A stretch of 23,719 bases of DNA from NCBI GenBank assembly GCA_900763175.1, contig CAAFJI010000229.1, positions 1 through 23,719 on the forward strand, given 5' to 3'. A program made the position numbers and the translations under genes. Under the pieces are notes generated by a model that was not told the DNA's origin, made no database searches, and saw nothing but the letters and a program-made list of their open reading frames with translations. Shown piece after piece: positions 23,711-23,719 of this stretch (the stretch's first letter is position 1; the number at the start of each line of letters is the position of its first letter). This DNA is from Lachnospiraceae bacterium. GTDB lineage: Bacteria; Bacillota; Clostridia; Lachnospirales; Lachnospiraceae.

Positions 23711-23719
23711 GTATCATAG

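Overview
The window is about 23.7 kb of moderate-GC Firmicutes chromosome. It most resembles a gut Lachnospiraceae such as Blautia or a relative. The reasons are a type III glutamine synthetase, a full-length single-chain PurL, a T-box-controlled trp operon, tRNA genes without an encoded CCA, strong AGGAGG-type ribosome binding sites, and an ECF sigma factor paired with a DUF4179 protein. The genus is inferred from gene style only.

Layout. Every protein gene is on the minus strand except a short plus-strand island at 16.3-17.9 kb. From the left: a YitT/DUF2179 membrane protein cut by the window edge (1-785); a translationally coupled MoxR ATPase and von Willebrand A protein (841-3667); glnN, glutamine synthetase III (3744-5858), closed by a strong terminator; and a diacylglycerol-kinase-like lipid kinase (6009-6908) with a near-consensus promoter. 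A 500-base non-coding gap follows and is filled mostly by two abutting palindromic elements. The complete tryptophan operon trpE-G-D-C-F-B-A (14335 down to 7410) is led by a consensus-like promoter, a T-box with a UGG specifier, and a terminator. Next come a lone RhaD-type aldolase (15025-15858), and on the plus strand tRNA-Val, two identical tRNA-Met genes, a SprT-like metalloprotease with a C-terminal Tudor-like domain, and a small unknown gene. The right end holds an ECF sigma/DUF4179 anti-sigma pair (17981-19631) and purL (19800-23597).

How the parts work together. The trp operon makes tryptophan from chorismate. Its first enzyme carries the LLES segment of the tryptophan feedback site, and transcription is probably gated by uncharged tRNA-Trp. 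GlnN supplies glutamine, which both TrpE/TrpG and PurL consume. The sigma gene is preceded by a TGAAAT-N17-CATCTA pair that looks like an ECF autoregulatory promoter.

The least ordinary content is non-coding. One element family, present as a 164-base copy with near-perfect terminal inverted repeats, recurs as an internally deleted 89-base copy in the glnN leader and as decayed copies in the trpG-trpD spacer and the rhaD leader. A second, unrelated hairpin-rich element abuts the complete copy exactly. On the protein side, the SprT-like protein joined to a PcrA-tail-like domain and its unidentified neighbour are the best candidates for something little described. No CRISPR array, phage, integrase or transposase gene was seen.
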